DNA from: Neoroseomonas alkaliterrae
GTDB lineage: Bacteria > Pseudomonadota > Alphaproteobacteria > Acetobacterales > Acetobacteraceae
Length of the DNA stretch: 64,000 nt
Assembly: GCF_014199195.1 (NCBI RefSeq)
Contig: NZ_JACIJE010000012.1
Span: 39,060 to 103,059, forward strand
Direction: 5' to 3'
Below are positions 7,935-15,150 of the stretch, in pieces. The notes under the pieces were generated by a model. The model was not told the origin of the DNA. It saw only the letters and a program-made list of their open reading frames with translations, and made no database searches. Position 1 is the stretch's first letter. The number at the start of each line of letters is the position of its first letter. A program made the translations under genes and the position numbers.

Positions 7935-9107
7935 ATGAGCATCAACGGCGCCGCCTACATCGTCGGGGCCTTCGAGCACCCGACGCGCAAGGCCGAGGGC
8001 CAATCGGTCGCGCAACTGCATGCGGAGGTCGCCTTCGGCGCGCTCCAGGATGCGGGCCTCACGAAGGACGACGTGGACGGCTTCTTCTGCACCGGCGCAG
8101 CACCGGGGCTCGGGCCGCTCAACATGGCCGACTACATGGGCCTGACGAAGCTGCGCCACGTGGACAGCACGGACATGGGCGGCTGCTCCTATGTCATGCA
8201 TGTCGGCCATGCGGCGCAGGCCATCAAGGAAGGGCGCTGCAACATCGCCCTCATCACGCTCGCCGGCCGGCCGCGCGCCGAGGGCATGGCGACGGGGACG
8301 GTGCCGCGCTCCTGGGCGCCGAACATCCCGGACGATCCGTTCGAGATCCCGATGGCGCGCACCGTGGTCACGTCCTACGCGAATGTCGCCTCGCGCCACA
8401 TGTACGAATACGGCACGACCTCCGAGCAGCTCGCCTGGATCAAGGTCGCCGCCTCGCAGCACGCGCAGCACAATCCGCACGCCATGCTGCCCAAGGTCGT
8501 CACGGTCGAGGACGTGCTGAACTCGCCCATGGTGGCGGACCCGCTGCACCGGCTCGACTGCTGCGTCATCTCGGATGGCGGCGGCGCGCTGATCGTGGCG
8601 CGGCCGGAGATCGCGAAGTCGCTCAAGCGCCCGCTGGTGAAGGTGCTGGGCTGCGCCGAGGCCACCAAGAACCAGGCGGCCGGCTATCTCGACCTCACCT
8701 ATTCGGCCGCGCGCCAGTCCGGCGCGGCGGCCTTCGAGGAGGCGCGCGTCACGCCGAAGGACATCCAGTACGCCTCCATCTACGACAGCTTCACCATCAC
8801 GGTGCTGATGCAGATCGAGGATCTGGGTTTCGCCGAGAAGGGCAAGGGCGGCGCCTTCGTCGCCGACGGCAACCTGATCTCGGGCGTCGGGAAGCTGCCC
8901 TTCAACACCGATGGCGGGGGCCTGTGCAACAACCACCCGGCCAATCGCGGCGGCATGACCAAGGTCATCGAGGCGGTGCGCCAGCTCCGCGGCGAGGCGC
9001 ACCCGAAGGTGCAGGTGCCGGGCTGCAGGCTCGCGCTCGCCAACGGCATCGGCGGCCTGCTCGGCCACCGGCACGGTTCCGCCACGCTCATCATGGAACG
9101 GGAGTGA
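7935..9107 (+). CDS. thiolase family protein (SCP2/lipid-transfer type)
   Basis: A 390-residue protein of the non-condensing or SCP-x-like thiolase group. It shows the early motif AYIVGAFEHPTRKAEG, the DMGGCSYVMHVGHAAQAI helix region with the nucleophile-region Cys, the NHPANRGGM loop, and the C-terminal GGLLGHRHGSATLIM active-site segment. This group commonly works with an OB-fold DUF35 partner, and such a gene follows after 5 bp. Other pairs act in steroid side-chain or acyl-CoA aldol/thiolytic chemistry, but the substrate here is unknown. The ATG at 7935 follows an AGGAGGA Shine-Dalgarno sequence. Confidence 0.85.
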   Translation: MSINGAAYIVGAFEHPTRKAEGQSVAQLHAEVAFGALQDAGLTKDDVDGFFCTGAAPGLGPLNMADYMGLTKLRHVDSTDMGGCSYVMHVGHAAQAIKEGRCNIALITLAGRPRAEGMATGTVPRSWAPNIPDDPFEIPMARTVVTSYANVASRHMYEYGTTSEQLAWIKVAASQHAQHNPHAMLPKVVTVEDVLNSPMVADPLHRLDCCVISDGGGALIVARPEIAKSLKRPLVKVLGCAEATKNQAAGYLDLTYSAARQSGAAAFEEARVTPKDIQYASIYDSFTITVLMQIEDLGFAEKGKGGAFVADGNLISGVGKLPFNTDGGGLCNNHPANRGGMTKVIEAVRQLRGEAHPKVQVPGCRLALANGIGGLLGHRHGSATLIMERE

Positions 9108-9112
9108 TCACC

Positions 9113-9511
9113 ATGGCGACCCAGGCCGCCAACCGCGCCATCCCCGCCCCCAAGGAAGACCCGACCACCAAGCCCTTCTGGGACGCCGCCCGCGAGGGCC
9201 GCTTCCTCATCGGGCTGTGCAAGGACACCGGCAAGCACTTCTGGTATCCGCGCGGCTGCTCGCCCTTCACGCTGTCGAACAACGTGGAGCTGGTGGAGGC
9301 GAAGGGCACGGGCACCATCTACTCCTTCACCGTCATGCGCTCGAAGGAGCCGCACGCGCCGGCCTATGTGGAGCTCGACGAGGGCCCGCGCATCTTCACC
9401 AACATCGTCGATTGCGACCTCGATGCGCTGAAGATCGGCCAGAAGGTGAAGCTGGTCTTCAAGCCGACCGAAGAGGGCGGCGCGCCGGTGCCGATGTTCA
9501 CGCCGGCCTGA
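9113..9511 (+). CDS. DUF35 OB-fold protein, partner of the thiolase
   Basis: A 132-residue Zn-ribbon/OB-fold (DUF35) protein. The N-terminal helix TKPFWDAAREGRFLIGLCK, the WYPRGCSPF ribbon region and the GTIYSFTVM OB strands are typical. The zinc ribbon normally has two CxxC pairs; only single cysteines remain here (LCKDTGKHF and RGCSPF), so zinc binding is probably lost. DUF35 proteins form complexes with thiolase-like enzymes and help close their active site. Position 5 bp behind the thiolase gene supports a complex. Confidence 0.85.
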   Translation: MATQAANRAIPAPKEDPTTKPFWDAAREGRFLIGLCKDTGKHFWYPRGCSPFTLSNNVELVEAKGTGTIYSFTVMRSKEPHAPAYVELDEGPRIFTNIVDCDLDALKIGQKVKLVFKPTEEGGAPVPMFTPA

Positions 9512-9532
9512 ACCGCACGGCCAGGCGACGCG

Positions 9533-9590
9533 CCGGGGCCATCGCGGCCCCGGAAAGCCGGGGGCGGGAGGCGATCCTCCCGCCCTTTCT
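9533..9590. terminator. rho-independent terminator with a second upstream hairpin
   Basis: A perfect 10-bp stem, GGGCGGGAGG (9562-9571) with CCTCCCGCCC (9576-9585), has a CGAT loop and is followed by TTTCT on the + strand. It ends the thiolase/DUF35 operon. Just upstream, CCGGGGCC (9533-9540) pairs with GGCCCCGG (9546-9553) to form a second hairpin. The pair separates two convergent genes. Confidence 0.75.
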
Positions 9591-9598
9591 CATGCGCG

Positions 9599-10576
9599 CT
9601 ATTCGAGCCGCGCCCCCGAGATCCGCACCGCCTCCTGCCAGGTCGGGCGCTCGCGGTCGGCGCGGGCCTTGAGATCCTCAGCGCTCGTCCAGACCGCGAG
9701 TGCGCCGGAGCGCAGGAAGCGGTCCTTGAACGCCTGGTCGTCCACGATCTGGCGCAGCGCCGCGCTGAGGCGGTCGATGACGGCCCGCGGCGTGCCGTTG
9801 GGGAAGATGAAGCCCTGCCAGGAGGAGACGACGAAGTTATCCATCCCCGCCTGCGCCATGGTCGGGATCTGGTCCATCGTCGGCCAGCGCTCGGCGCTGG
9901 TCACGGCCAGCGCCCGCATCCGCCCCTCCTGGATGACGGGGACATAGGAAGTCAGGTTGTCCAGCGCGAAGTCGAGGTCGCCCGAGAGCATCGCCGGGAT
10001 GGTCTGCGCCGCGCCGCGGAACGGGACGTGCGTGCCCTCGATTCCCGCCCGCGCGCAGAACAGCGCGCCCGAGAGATGCGGCGTGGTGCCCACCCCCGGC
10101 GAGCCGTAGGAGATGCCGCCGCGCTTGGCCTTCCCCCAGGCGATGAAGTCCCGCAGCGTCTGGGACGGGTTGTGCTGGGCAGCCACCACCGCGACGTTCG
10201 GCAGGTCCCAGGCGATTCCGACCGGCACCAGGTCGCGGTCCGGGTCGTAGGGCAGGCGGGTATAGAGGAAGCGGTTGATCACCAGGTGCCCGACCGAGGC
10301 GATACCCATTGTGTAGCCGTCGGGCGCGGCCTTGGCGGTGGCGTCAATGCCGATGTTGCCGCCGGCGCCGGCGCGGTTCTCGACCACGAAGTTCTGGCCG
10401 AGCAGGGCCTGCAGACGTTCGGCATAGATGCGGACCAGCACGTCGGTGGACCCGCCGGGCGGCCAGGGCACGATGATGCGCACGGGCCGGTTCGGCCACT
10501 CGCCCTGGGCCTGGACGATGCCCGGCGCGGCGAGCAGGCCGGTGCCGGCGGCGAGGAGGGTGCGGCGGGTGGTCAT
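9599..10576 (-). CDS. Bug/TctC family tripartite tricarboxylate transporter substrate-binding protein
   Basis: A 325-residue periplasmic binding protein. The N-terminus MTTRRTLLAAGTGLLAAPG is a signal peptide with twin arginines, cleaved near VQA-QG. WPNRPVRIIVPWPPGGSTD is the family's characteristic ligand-binding loop, followed by the VVENRAGAGGNIG and DGYTMGI segments. Family members bind carboxylates and similar small molecules. No TctA or TctB gene is adjacent, so it is an orphan receptor, as is common in Bug-rich genomes. The longer upstream frame lacks signal-peptide character, so ATG at 10574-10576 was used. Confidence 0.93.
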   Translation of the reverse strand: MTTRRTLLAAGTGLLAAPGIVQAQGEWPNRPVRIIVPWPPGGSTDVLVRIYAERLQALLGQNFVVENRAGAGGNIGIDATAKAAPDGYTMGIASVGHLVINRFLYTRLPYDPDRDLVPVGIAWDLPNVAVVAAQHNPSQTLRDFIAWGKAKRGGISYGSPGVGTTPHLSGALFCARAGIEGTHVPFRGAAQTIPAMLSGDLDFALDNLTSYVPVIQEGRMRALAVTSAERWPTMDQIPTMAQAGMDNFVVSSWQGFIFPNGTPRAVIDRLSAALRQIVDDQAFKDRFLRSGALAVWTSAEDLKARADRERPTWQEAVRISGARLE

Positions 10577-10756
10577 GACGTTCCATCTCCCGGATTGGTG
10601 ATGGGAAGGAGATAGAGCGGACGGCGGGGGCTGGCCAGCCACGCGGCGCCGCGCGGTCCGGCCCGACGGAGTCGGGATTCCTTACAGACTTGTGAGGCCT
10701 CGTGCGCCACGGCCAGGAAACATAGCCAAAACAGCGATCTAACGGCGAAAAATGCG

Positions 10757-10772
10757 TGGCCCGTTTATTGCT
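10757..10772 (+). promoter_or_regulatory. sigma-54 (-24/-12) promoter for the PEP-CTERM gene
   Basis: TGGCCCGTTTATTGCT fits the RpoN consensus TGGCACG-N4-TTGCW at all but one fixed position and has the required 10 bases between the GG and GC pairs. It lies in the 304-bp gap 10577-10880, in an AT-richer patch. Transcription would begin near 10783, leaving a leader of about 98 nt before the ATG at 10881. PEP-CTERM/exosortase genes in other bacteria are known to be under RpoN and the PrsK/PrsR two-component system. Confidence 0.65.
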
Positions 10773-10880
10773 CCAGTCGCTCCGGCGGCGGATCGGGACC
10801 CCCTATCCCCTCCGCCCCACCCCGCAGCAGCCGCGCTCCCCCCTTCCGATGCGCGGCCCCATGAGGGGAGCAAAACCACC

Positions 10881-11621
10881 ATGCGTAAGGGCCTCATCGC
10901 CTCCGCCGCAGCCATCGCGCTTCTGGCGCCGGGCGCGGCCTCGGCGGCCTCGGTGTCCATCGACGTCATCACCGCCACCTGGTCCAACGTCGTCGGCGGC
11001 TCGGCCGTCAACTTCACCGGCAACGGCACCGCCTCCGCCTCGGTCAACTGGGGCACGGGGGGGCCGCAGAGCGGCTACGTCTTCACCGCCGCGACGATGC
11101 CGATCGCCTCCCTGCTGCCGCCCTCGCCCTCGCCCGATTTCACCCTTGGCACCTTCACGCACCGCAACTTCCCGATCACCTCGGGGACGAGCATCACCGG
11201 CGTCCGCCTGACCATCACCGCCGGCATCAGCATCGACAACGTCAGCCAGGGCACGAAGAACTTCGTGTTCGACTTCGACCACTGGGAGACGCCGAACGGT
11301 GCCAATCCCTGCGCCAATGGCGGGGCGAATGGTTCCGGCGTCAACGAATTCGGCTGCGCCGACCGGGTCCAGGTGGGCTTCAACAACCTCTCCGAGAGCA
11401 TCGTCATCGGCGCCGACACCTACACGCTGAACATCGTCGGCTTCGAGATCAACGGCGTGCCGTTCAGCGAGTTCTGGACCAAGGAGAACGCCAGCAACTC
11501 GGCGCTGATCCGCGCCAACTGGACGCTGCGCTCCGAGGTGGTTCCCGCCCCGATGTCCCTTGCCCTGTTCGGCATGGGCCTCGCCGGGCTCGGCCTCGCG
11601 ATGCGCCGCCGCGCGGCCTGA
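10881..11621 (+). CDS. THxN-type PEP-CTERM protein
   Basis: A 246-residue exported protein. It has a signal peptide (MRKGLIASAAAIALL..., cleavage near ASA-AS at about residue 23), a beta-rich body with the sequence GTFTHRNFPI, which is the THxN element of a known PEP-CTERM subfamily, and a C-terminal sorting signal. The signal has a VPAP variant of the PEP motif, a hydrophobic segment (LALFGMGLAGLGLAM) and a final RRR. Exosortase would cleave at this motif and deliver the protein to the surface or exopolysaccharide. No exosortase gene is in the window. A sigma-54 promoter lies about 110 bp upstream. Confidence 0.82.
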   Translation: MRKGLIASAAAIALLAPGAASAASVSIDVITATWSNVVGGSAVNFTGNGTASASVNWGTGGPQSGYVFTAATMPIASLLPPSPSPDFTLGTFTHRNFPITSGTSITGVRLTITAGISIDNVSQGTKNFVFDFDHWETPNGANPCANGGANGSGVNEFGCADRVQVGFNNLSESIVIGADTYTLNIVGFEINGVPFSEFWTKENASNSALIRANWTLRSEVVPAPMSLALFGMGLAGLGLAMRRRAA

Positions 11622-11704
11622 CCGGGACACCCCGGCGCCGGGCCCGCCCCGGCGCCGGGACCGCCTCCGGCGCGGCAGCCCCGCGCATTCCGGACGGCCC
11701 GGCC

Positions 11705-12352
11705 CTAGCCCCGCCCGCGCAGCACCGCCGCCAGCGTCACCAGCATCGAGGCGGTCGCGCCCCAGATGTAGTGCCGTTCATGCGGCCAGACCCAGAACTC
11801 GCGTATCCGCCCGCGGAACTCCTGCCGCCGCCGCTCGGGCGCGGCGGGGTCCAGCAGCCGCGCGAGCGGATATTCGAAGGGCTCCTCCACCTCGGCCGGA
11901 TCGTGCCGCAGGCCGAAGGGCGGGCGCAGCAGCGCCACCACGGGCGTGACCAGGTAGCCGGTGCCGGTCAGCACGCTCGGCAGCCGGCCGACCAGTTCGG
12001 GCAGGCCCGGGTCGAGCCCGACCTCCTCCTCCGCCTCGCGCAGCGCGGCCTCTTCGGGCGTCTCCCCCGCCTCCATCCGCCCGCCGGGGAAGGAGACCTG
12101 CCCGGCATGGGAACTCAGCCGCGCCGAGCGCAGCGTCAGCAGCACGGTGGGCTCGGGATGCACGACCAGCGGCACCAGCACCGCCGCCTGCACGATGCGC
12201 CCGCCCGCGCGCGCGGCGCGGTCGAGATCCTCCTGCGGGGATGGCCGGTCGCGCGGGACGGAATCGGGGTCGGCGAGCCGCTGCCGCAGCGCCGCGGCGT
12301 CGAGCCGCAGCGCCGGCGCCAGCACGGGCGCTTCGCTCGGCGGCGGGCTCAA
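11705..12352 (-). CDS. Nudix hydrolase, CoA pyrophosphatase-like (NudL type)
   Basis: A 215-residue Nudix hydrolase. The Nudix box runs from GGRMEAGETPEEAALREA into EEEVGL at about residues 90-112. The preceding SSHAGQVSFPGG matches the extra UPF0035 motif of CoA-type Nudix enzymes, which cleave CoA to 3',5'-ADP and 4'-phosphopantetheine. The start is taken as TTG (12350-12352), which overlaps the TGA of the DUF1285 gene; a GTG nine codons inside is an alternative. Translation is probably coupled to the upstream DUF1285 gene. Confidence 0.85.
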   Translation of the reverse strand: MSPPPSEAPVLAPALRLDAAALRQRLADPDSVPRDRPSPQEDLDRAARAGGRIVQAAVLVPLVVHPEPTVLLTLRSARLSSHAGQVSFPGGRMEAGETPEEAALREAEEEVGLDPGLPELVGRLPSVLTGTGYLVTPVVALLRPPFGLRHDPAEVEEPFEYPLARLLDPAAPERRRQEFRGRIREFWVWPHERHYIWGATASMLVTLAAVLRGRG

Positions 12353-12936
12353 TCGGCCGCCATGTCGAGCGCCGGCGCCTCGTCGATCGGGAAGAACACC
12401 CCCTCGCTCCAGACGCCGAGCACCTCGCGCCCGTCAATCGTCTCCGGCTGGGCCAGCGCGACGAGTTCGTAGAAGACGGCGCGGCTGATCCGCGCCTCGA
12501 GCCCCGGGCGCACCAGGATGTAGGGCCGCGGCTCGCGCGTGCGCGGGTCGAGGTGCACGCGGATCGGATGCTCGGCGCCCGCGGTCACCATCTCGTCGAG
12601 GTTGGTGCGGAAGGTCAGGCATTGCTGGGGAACGCCGCAGCCGCAGTCACAATCGCGCCAGAACAACTCGACCGCGAGGAAGGGCGCGTCCTCCACCTCG
12701 ATGCGCCCGCGCTCGGCCGGAGTCTCGAGCCAGTAGGATCCGTCCTCGCCGCGCTTGAGCACCGATGCGAACAGGCAGACCAGAGGTTTCCGCTGGATCG
12801 GGCTGCCCTTGTAGTACCAGGTGCCATCGCGCGCGATCCGGATGGCATAGTTGCCGCATTCCATCCTCGCGCGGGCAAGCACCGTGCCTGCCGGAGGCAC
12901 CGTGCCGCCCGTCTTTTCCATGCCCTGGAGCGTCAT
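12349..12936 (-). CDS. DUF1285 family protein
   Basis: A 195-residue protein of unknown function that matches the DUF1285 family. The sequence IARDGTWYYKGSPIQRKPLV near the N-terminus, LETPAERGRIEVEDAPF and the C-terminal YELVALAQ region are typical. Several cysteines cluster in the middle (DCDCGCGVPQQC), a local feature that may bind metal but is not diagnostic. It is coupled to the Nudix gene by a 4-nt overlap. The ATG at 12934-12936 is preferred, with a GTG 7 codons upstream and an ATG 5 codons downstream as alternatives. It is divergent from the MoxR operon. Confidence 0.78.
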   Translation of the reverse strand: MTLQGMEKTGGTVPPAGTVLARARMECGNYAIRIARDGTWYYKGSPIQRKPLVCLFASVLKRGEDGSYWLETPAERGRIEVEDAPFLAVELFWRDCDCGCGVPQQCLTFRTNLDEMVTAGAEHPIRVHLDPRTREPRPYILVRPGLEARISRAVFYELVALAQPETIDGREVLGVWSEGVFFPIDEAPALDMAAD

Positions 12937-13043
12937 CGCCCGTCGTCGCCCTTGCACGCGCCCTGGCCGATGCGAGGTAATCCGGTATGGGGTGGCACCG
13001 GCCGGCGCGCCTCCGCGACTGTCATATAGGGAGCCATGCCCGC

Positions 13044-14048
13044 ATGAGTGAAGTGGCCGAAACGCAGGATCCCGCCGCCCTCGTCGCCGAGGTGGAGGCG
13101 CTCGGCGCCCGCCTCGCCCGCGTCCGGGAGGCGGTGGGCAAGGTCATCTTCGGCCAGGACCTCGTGATCGAGCGCGTGCTGACCACGCTGCTCGCCGGCG
13201 GGCATGTGCTGCTCGTGGGTGTGCCGGGCCTCGGCAAGACGAAGCTCGTGGACACGCTCGGCACCGTGCTCGGCCTCGATGCCCGCCGCGTGCAGTTCAC
13301 CCCGGACCTGATGCCGGCCGACATCCTCGGCTCCGAAGTGCTGGAGGAGGACGCGCACGGCAAGCGCGCCTTCCGCTTCCTGCGCGGGCCCATCTTCTGC
13401 CAACTGCTGATGGCCGACGAGATCAACCGCGCCAGCCCGCGCACGCAATCGGCGCTGCTGCAGGCGATGCAGGAACACCGCGTGGCCATCGGCGGGGAGA
13501 TGCACGCGCTCCCCGCGCCCTTCCACGTGCTCGCCACGCAGAACCCGATCGAGCAGGAAGGCACCTACCCGCTGCCCGAGGCGCAACTCGACCGCTTCCT
13601 GCTCGAGATCGAGGTCGGTTACCCCGACGCCGCGGCCGAACGGGCCATGCTGCTCGCCACCACCGGCGCGCGGGAGGCACGGCCCGCGCAAGCCATGACC
13701 GGCCCCGAACTCATCGCCGCGCAAGGCCTGATCCGCCGCATCCCGGTCGGCGAACAGGTGCTGGAGGCGATCCTGAAACTGGTGCGCGGCGCCCGCCCCG
13801 AGACCTCGCCCCTGGAAACAGTGCAGAAGAACCTCTCCTGGGGGCCCGGGCCGCGCGCCGCACAGGCGCTGATGCTCGCCACCCGCGCCCGCGCGCTGCT
13901 CGACGGCCGCCTCGCACCCTCCGTGGACGACGTGATCGCACTGGCCGAACCCGTGCTGCGCCACCGCATGGCTCTGACCTTCGCCGCCCGCGCCGACGGC
14001 GTGCGACTGAGCGAAGTGATCGAGGCGCTGAAGGACAGCCTGGGGTGA
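13044..14048 (+). CDS. MoxR family AAA+ ATPase
   Basis: A 334-residue AAA ATPase of the MoxR class. The Walker A motif is GVPGLGKTKL, Walker B is LLMADEINRA, sensor I is in HVLATQNPIEQEGTYPLPEA, and the family motif RFLRGPIF precedes Walker B. MoxR ATPases act as chaperone-like helpers for VWA-domain proteins in metal insertion, stress tolerance or envelope functions. The following genes (DUF58, BatA-like, VWA-like) make the standard MoxR/VWA operon. A 253-bp gap with a large structured repeat separates it from the DUF58 gene, unlike the tight spacing usually seen. Confidence 0.93.
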   Translation: MSEVAETQDPAALVAEVEALGARLARVREAVGKVIFGQDLVIERVLTTLLAGGHVLLVGVPGLGKTKLVDTLGTVLGLDARRVQFTPDLMPADILGSEVLEEDAHGKRAFRFLRGPIFCQLLMADEINRASPRTQSALLQAMQEHRVAIGGEMHALPAPFHVLATQNPIEQEGTYPLPEAQLDRFLLEIEVGYPDAAAERAMLLATTGAREARPAQAMTGPELIAAQGLIRRIPVGEQVLEAILKLVRGARPETSPLETVQKNLSWGPGPRAAQALMLATRARALLDGRLAPSVDDVIALAEPVLRHRMALTFAARADGVRLSEVIEALKDSLG

Positions 14049-14072
14049 GGGGACAGGCGGCCCGGGTCACGT

Positions 14073-14292
14073 CGGAGAGGGGCGCCGCCCCTCTCCGAAC
14101 CTCTCCCCGCCAAAGGCCGAAAGGCCTTTGGAAACCAATCTCAATCGGGGTGGTGAGGGAGGGGGCGTGGCGCGCCAGTGATCGAGTGCGCGCGTGTGAC
14201 GCCCCCTCCCTCACCACCCCGATCAGGTCGAGGGTTCCAAGGGCCTTAAGCCCTTGGCGGGAGGGGTCCGGGGAGGGCGGCGCCCTCCCCGG
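14073..14292. repeat. mirror-image intergenic repeat: two inverted copies of a structured element
   Basis: From the outside inward: a hairpin with an 11-bp stem (14073-14097), a 9-bp hairpin with GAAA loop (14110-14131), and one arm of a perfect 25-bp inverted repeat (14144-14168). After a 30-bp centre come the second 25-bp arm (14199-14223), an 8-bp hairpin (14237-14257) and a hairpin with an 11-bp stem (14268-14292). The right half is the reverse complement of the left half with about 75% or better identity throughout. These are two head-to-head copies of one ~95-bp repeat, filling the gap between the MoxR and DUF58 genes. The whole gap holds no other recognisable feature. Confidence 0.85.
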
Positions 14293-14301
14293 CGCGTGCC
14301 C

Positions 14302-15150
14302 GTGACCACCGTTCCCGTCCCCTGGGCCGAGGCCCTTGGCGCCTCGCTCCCGCCGCTTGTCGTGCAGGCCGAGCGTGTGGCGCAGACGGTCATGCAGGGT
14401 GTCCATGGCCGGCGGCGGCCGGGTCAGGGTGATGCCTTCTGGCAGTTCCGCCCCTATCTGCCGGGCGATGCGGCGGCGCGGGTGGATTGGCGGCAATCGG
14501 CCAAGTCGGACCGCCTCTTCGTGCGCGAGACGGAGTGGGAGGCGGCGCAGACCGTCGCGCTGTGGTGCCAGTCCGGGCCGGAGATGGACTGGCGCAGCGA
14601 CCGCATGCTGCCCACCAAGCGCACGCGGGCGGAGTTGCTGCTGCTCGCCCTCACCTCGTTGCTGTTCCGCGGGGGCGAGAGGGTGCGCCTGTTCGGCCTG
14701 CCGCGGGCCTTCGCGGGGCGCGGCGCGCTGCCGGTTCTGGCGCAGTCGCTCCCGCGCGCCGCCGCCGTGGCGGAGGATGGGCGCATCCCGCGCCATGCGC
14801 GGGCGGTGCTGATCGGGGATTTCCTGGCGCCGCTCGAGCAGACGCGGAAGGTCGTCGCGCAACTGGCGGCGCGGGCGGTGCGGGGCCATCTGTTGCAGGT
14901 GCTCGACCCTGCCGAGGAGACCCTGCCCTTCACCGGCCGCGTCCGGTTCGAGGGCGTCGCGACCCCCGATCATGCGCTGGTGCCGCGGGTCGAGGGCGTG
15001 CGCGCGCTCTACGAGGAACGCCTTGCGCGGCATCGCGACGGGCTGCGGGCGCTGGCCGCGGCCTCCGGCTGGTCCTTCGCGACGCACCGGACGGACCATC
15101 CGCCCGAGGCCGCGCTGCTCGCGCTGCATCGCCGGCTGGCGCCCGACTGA
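14302..15150 (+). CDS. DUF58 domain protein
   Basis: A 282-residue protein of the DUF58 family. The core motif FRPYLPGDAAARVDWRQSAK, followed by LFVRETEWEAAQTV, is the family hallmark, and the C-terminal part has a VWA-like fold. Family members work with MoxR ATPases and BatA/BatB-type membrane proteins. The start is a GTG, either 14296 or 14302; both lie within 10 bases of the end of the intergenic repeat, so 14302 is an estimate. Its TGA overlaps the ATG of the next gene. Confidence 0.88.
   Translation: MTTVPVPWAEALGASLPPLVVQAERVAQTVMQGVHGRRRPGQGDAFWQFRPYLPGDAAARVDWRQSAKSDRLFVRETEWEAAQTVALWCQSGPEMDWRSDRMLPTKRTRAELLLLALTSLLFRGGERVRLFGLPRAFAGRGALPVLAQSLPRAAAVAEDGRIPRHARAVLIGDFLAPLEQTRKVVAQLAARAVRGHLLQVLDPAEETLPFTGRVRFEGVATPDHALVPRVEGVRALYEERLARHRDGLRALAAASGWSFATHRTDHPPEAALLALHRRLAPD

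Noticed and set aside
12650..12700. Cysteine-rich DCDCGCGVPQQC in the DUF1285 protein as an iron-sulphur site
   Set aside because: The spacing does not match a known cluster motif and DUF1285 is not described as a metalloprotein.
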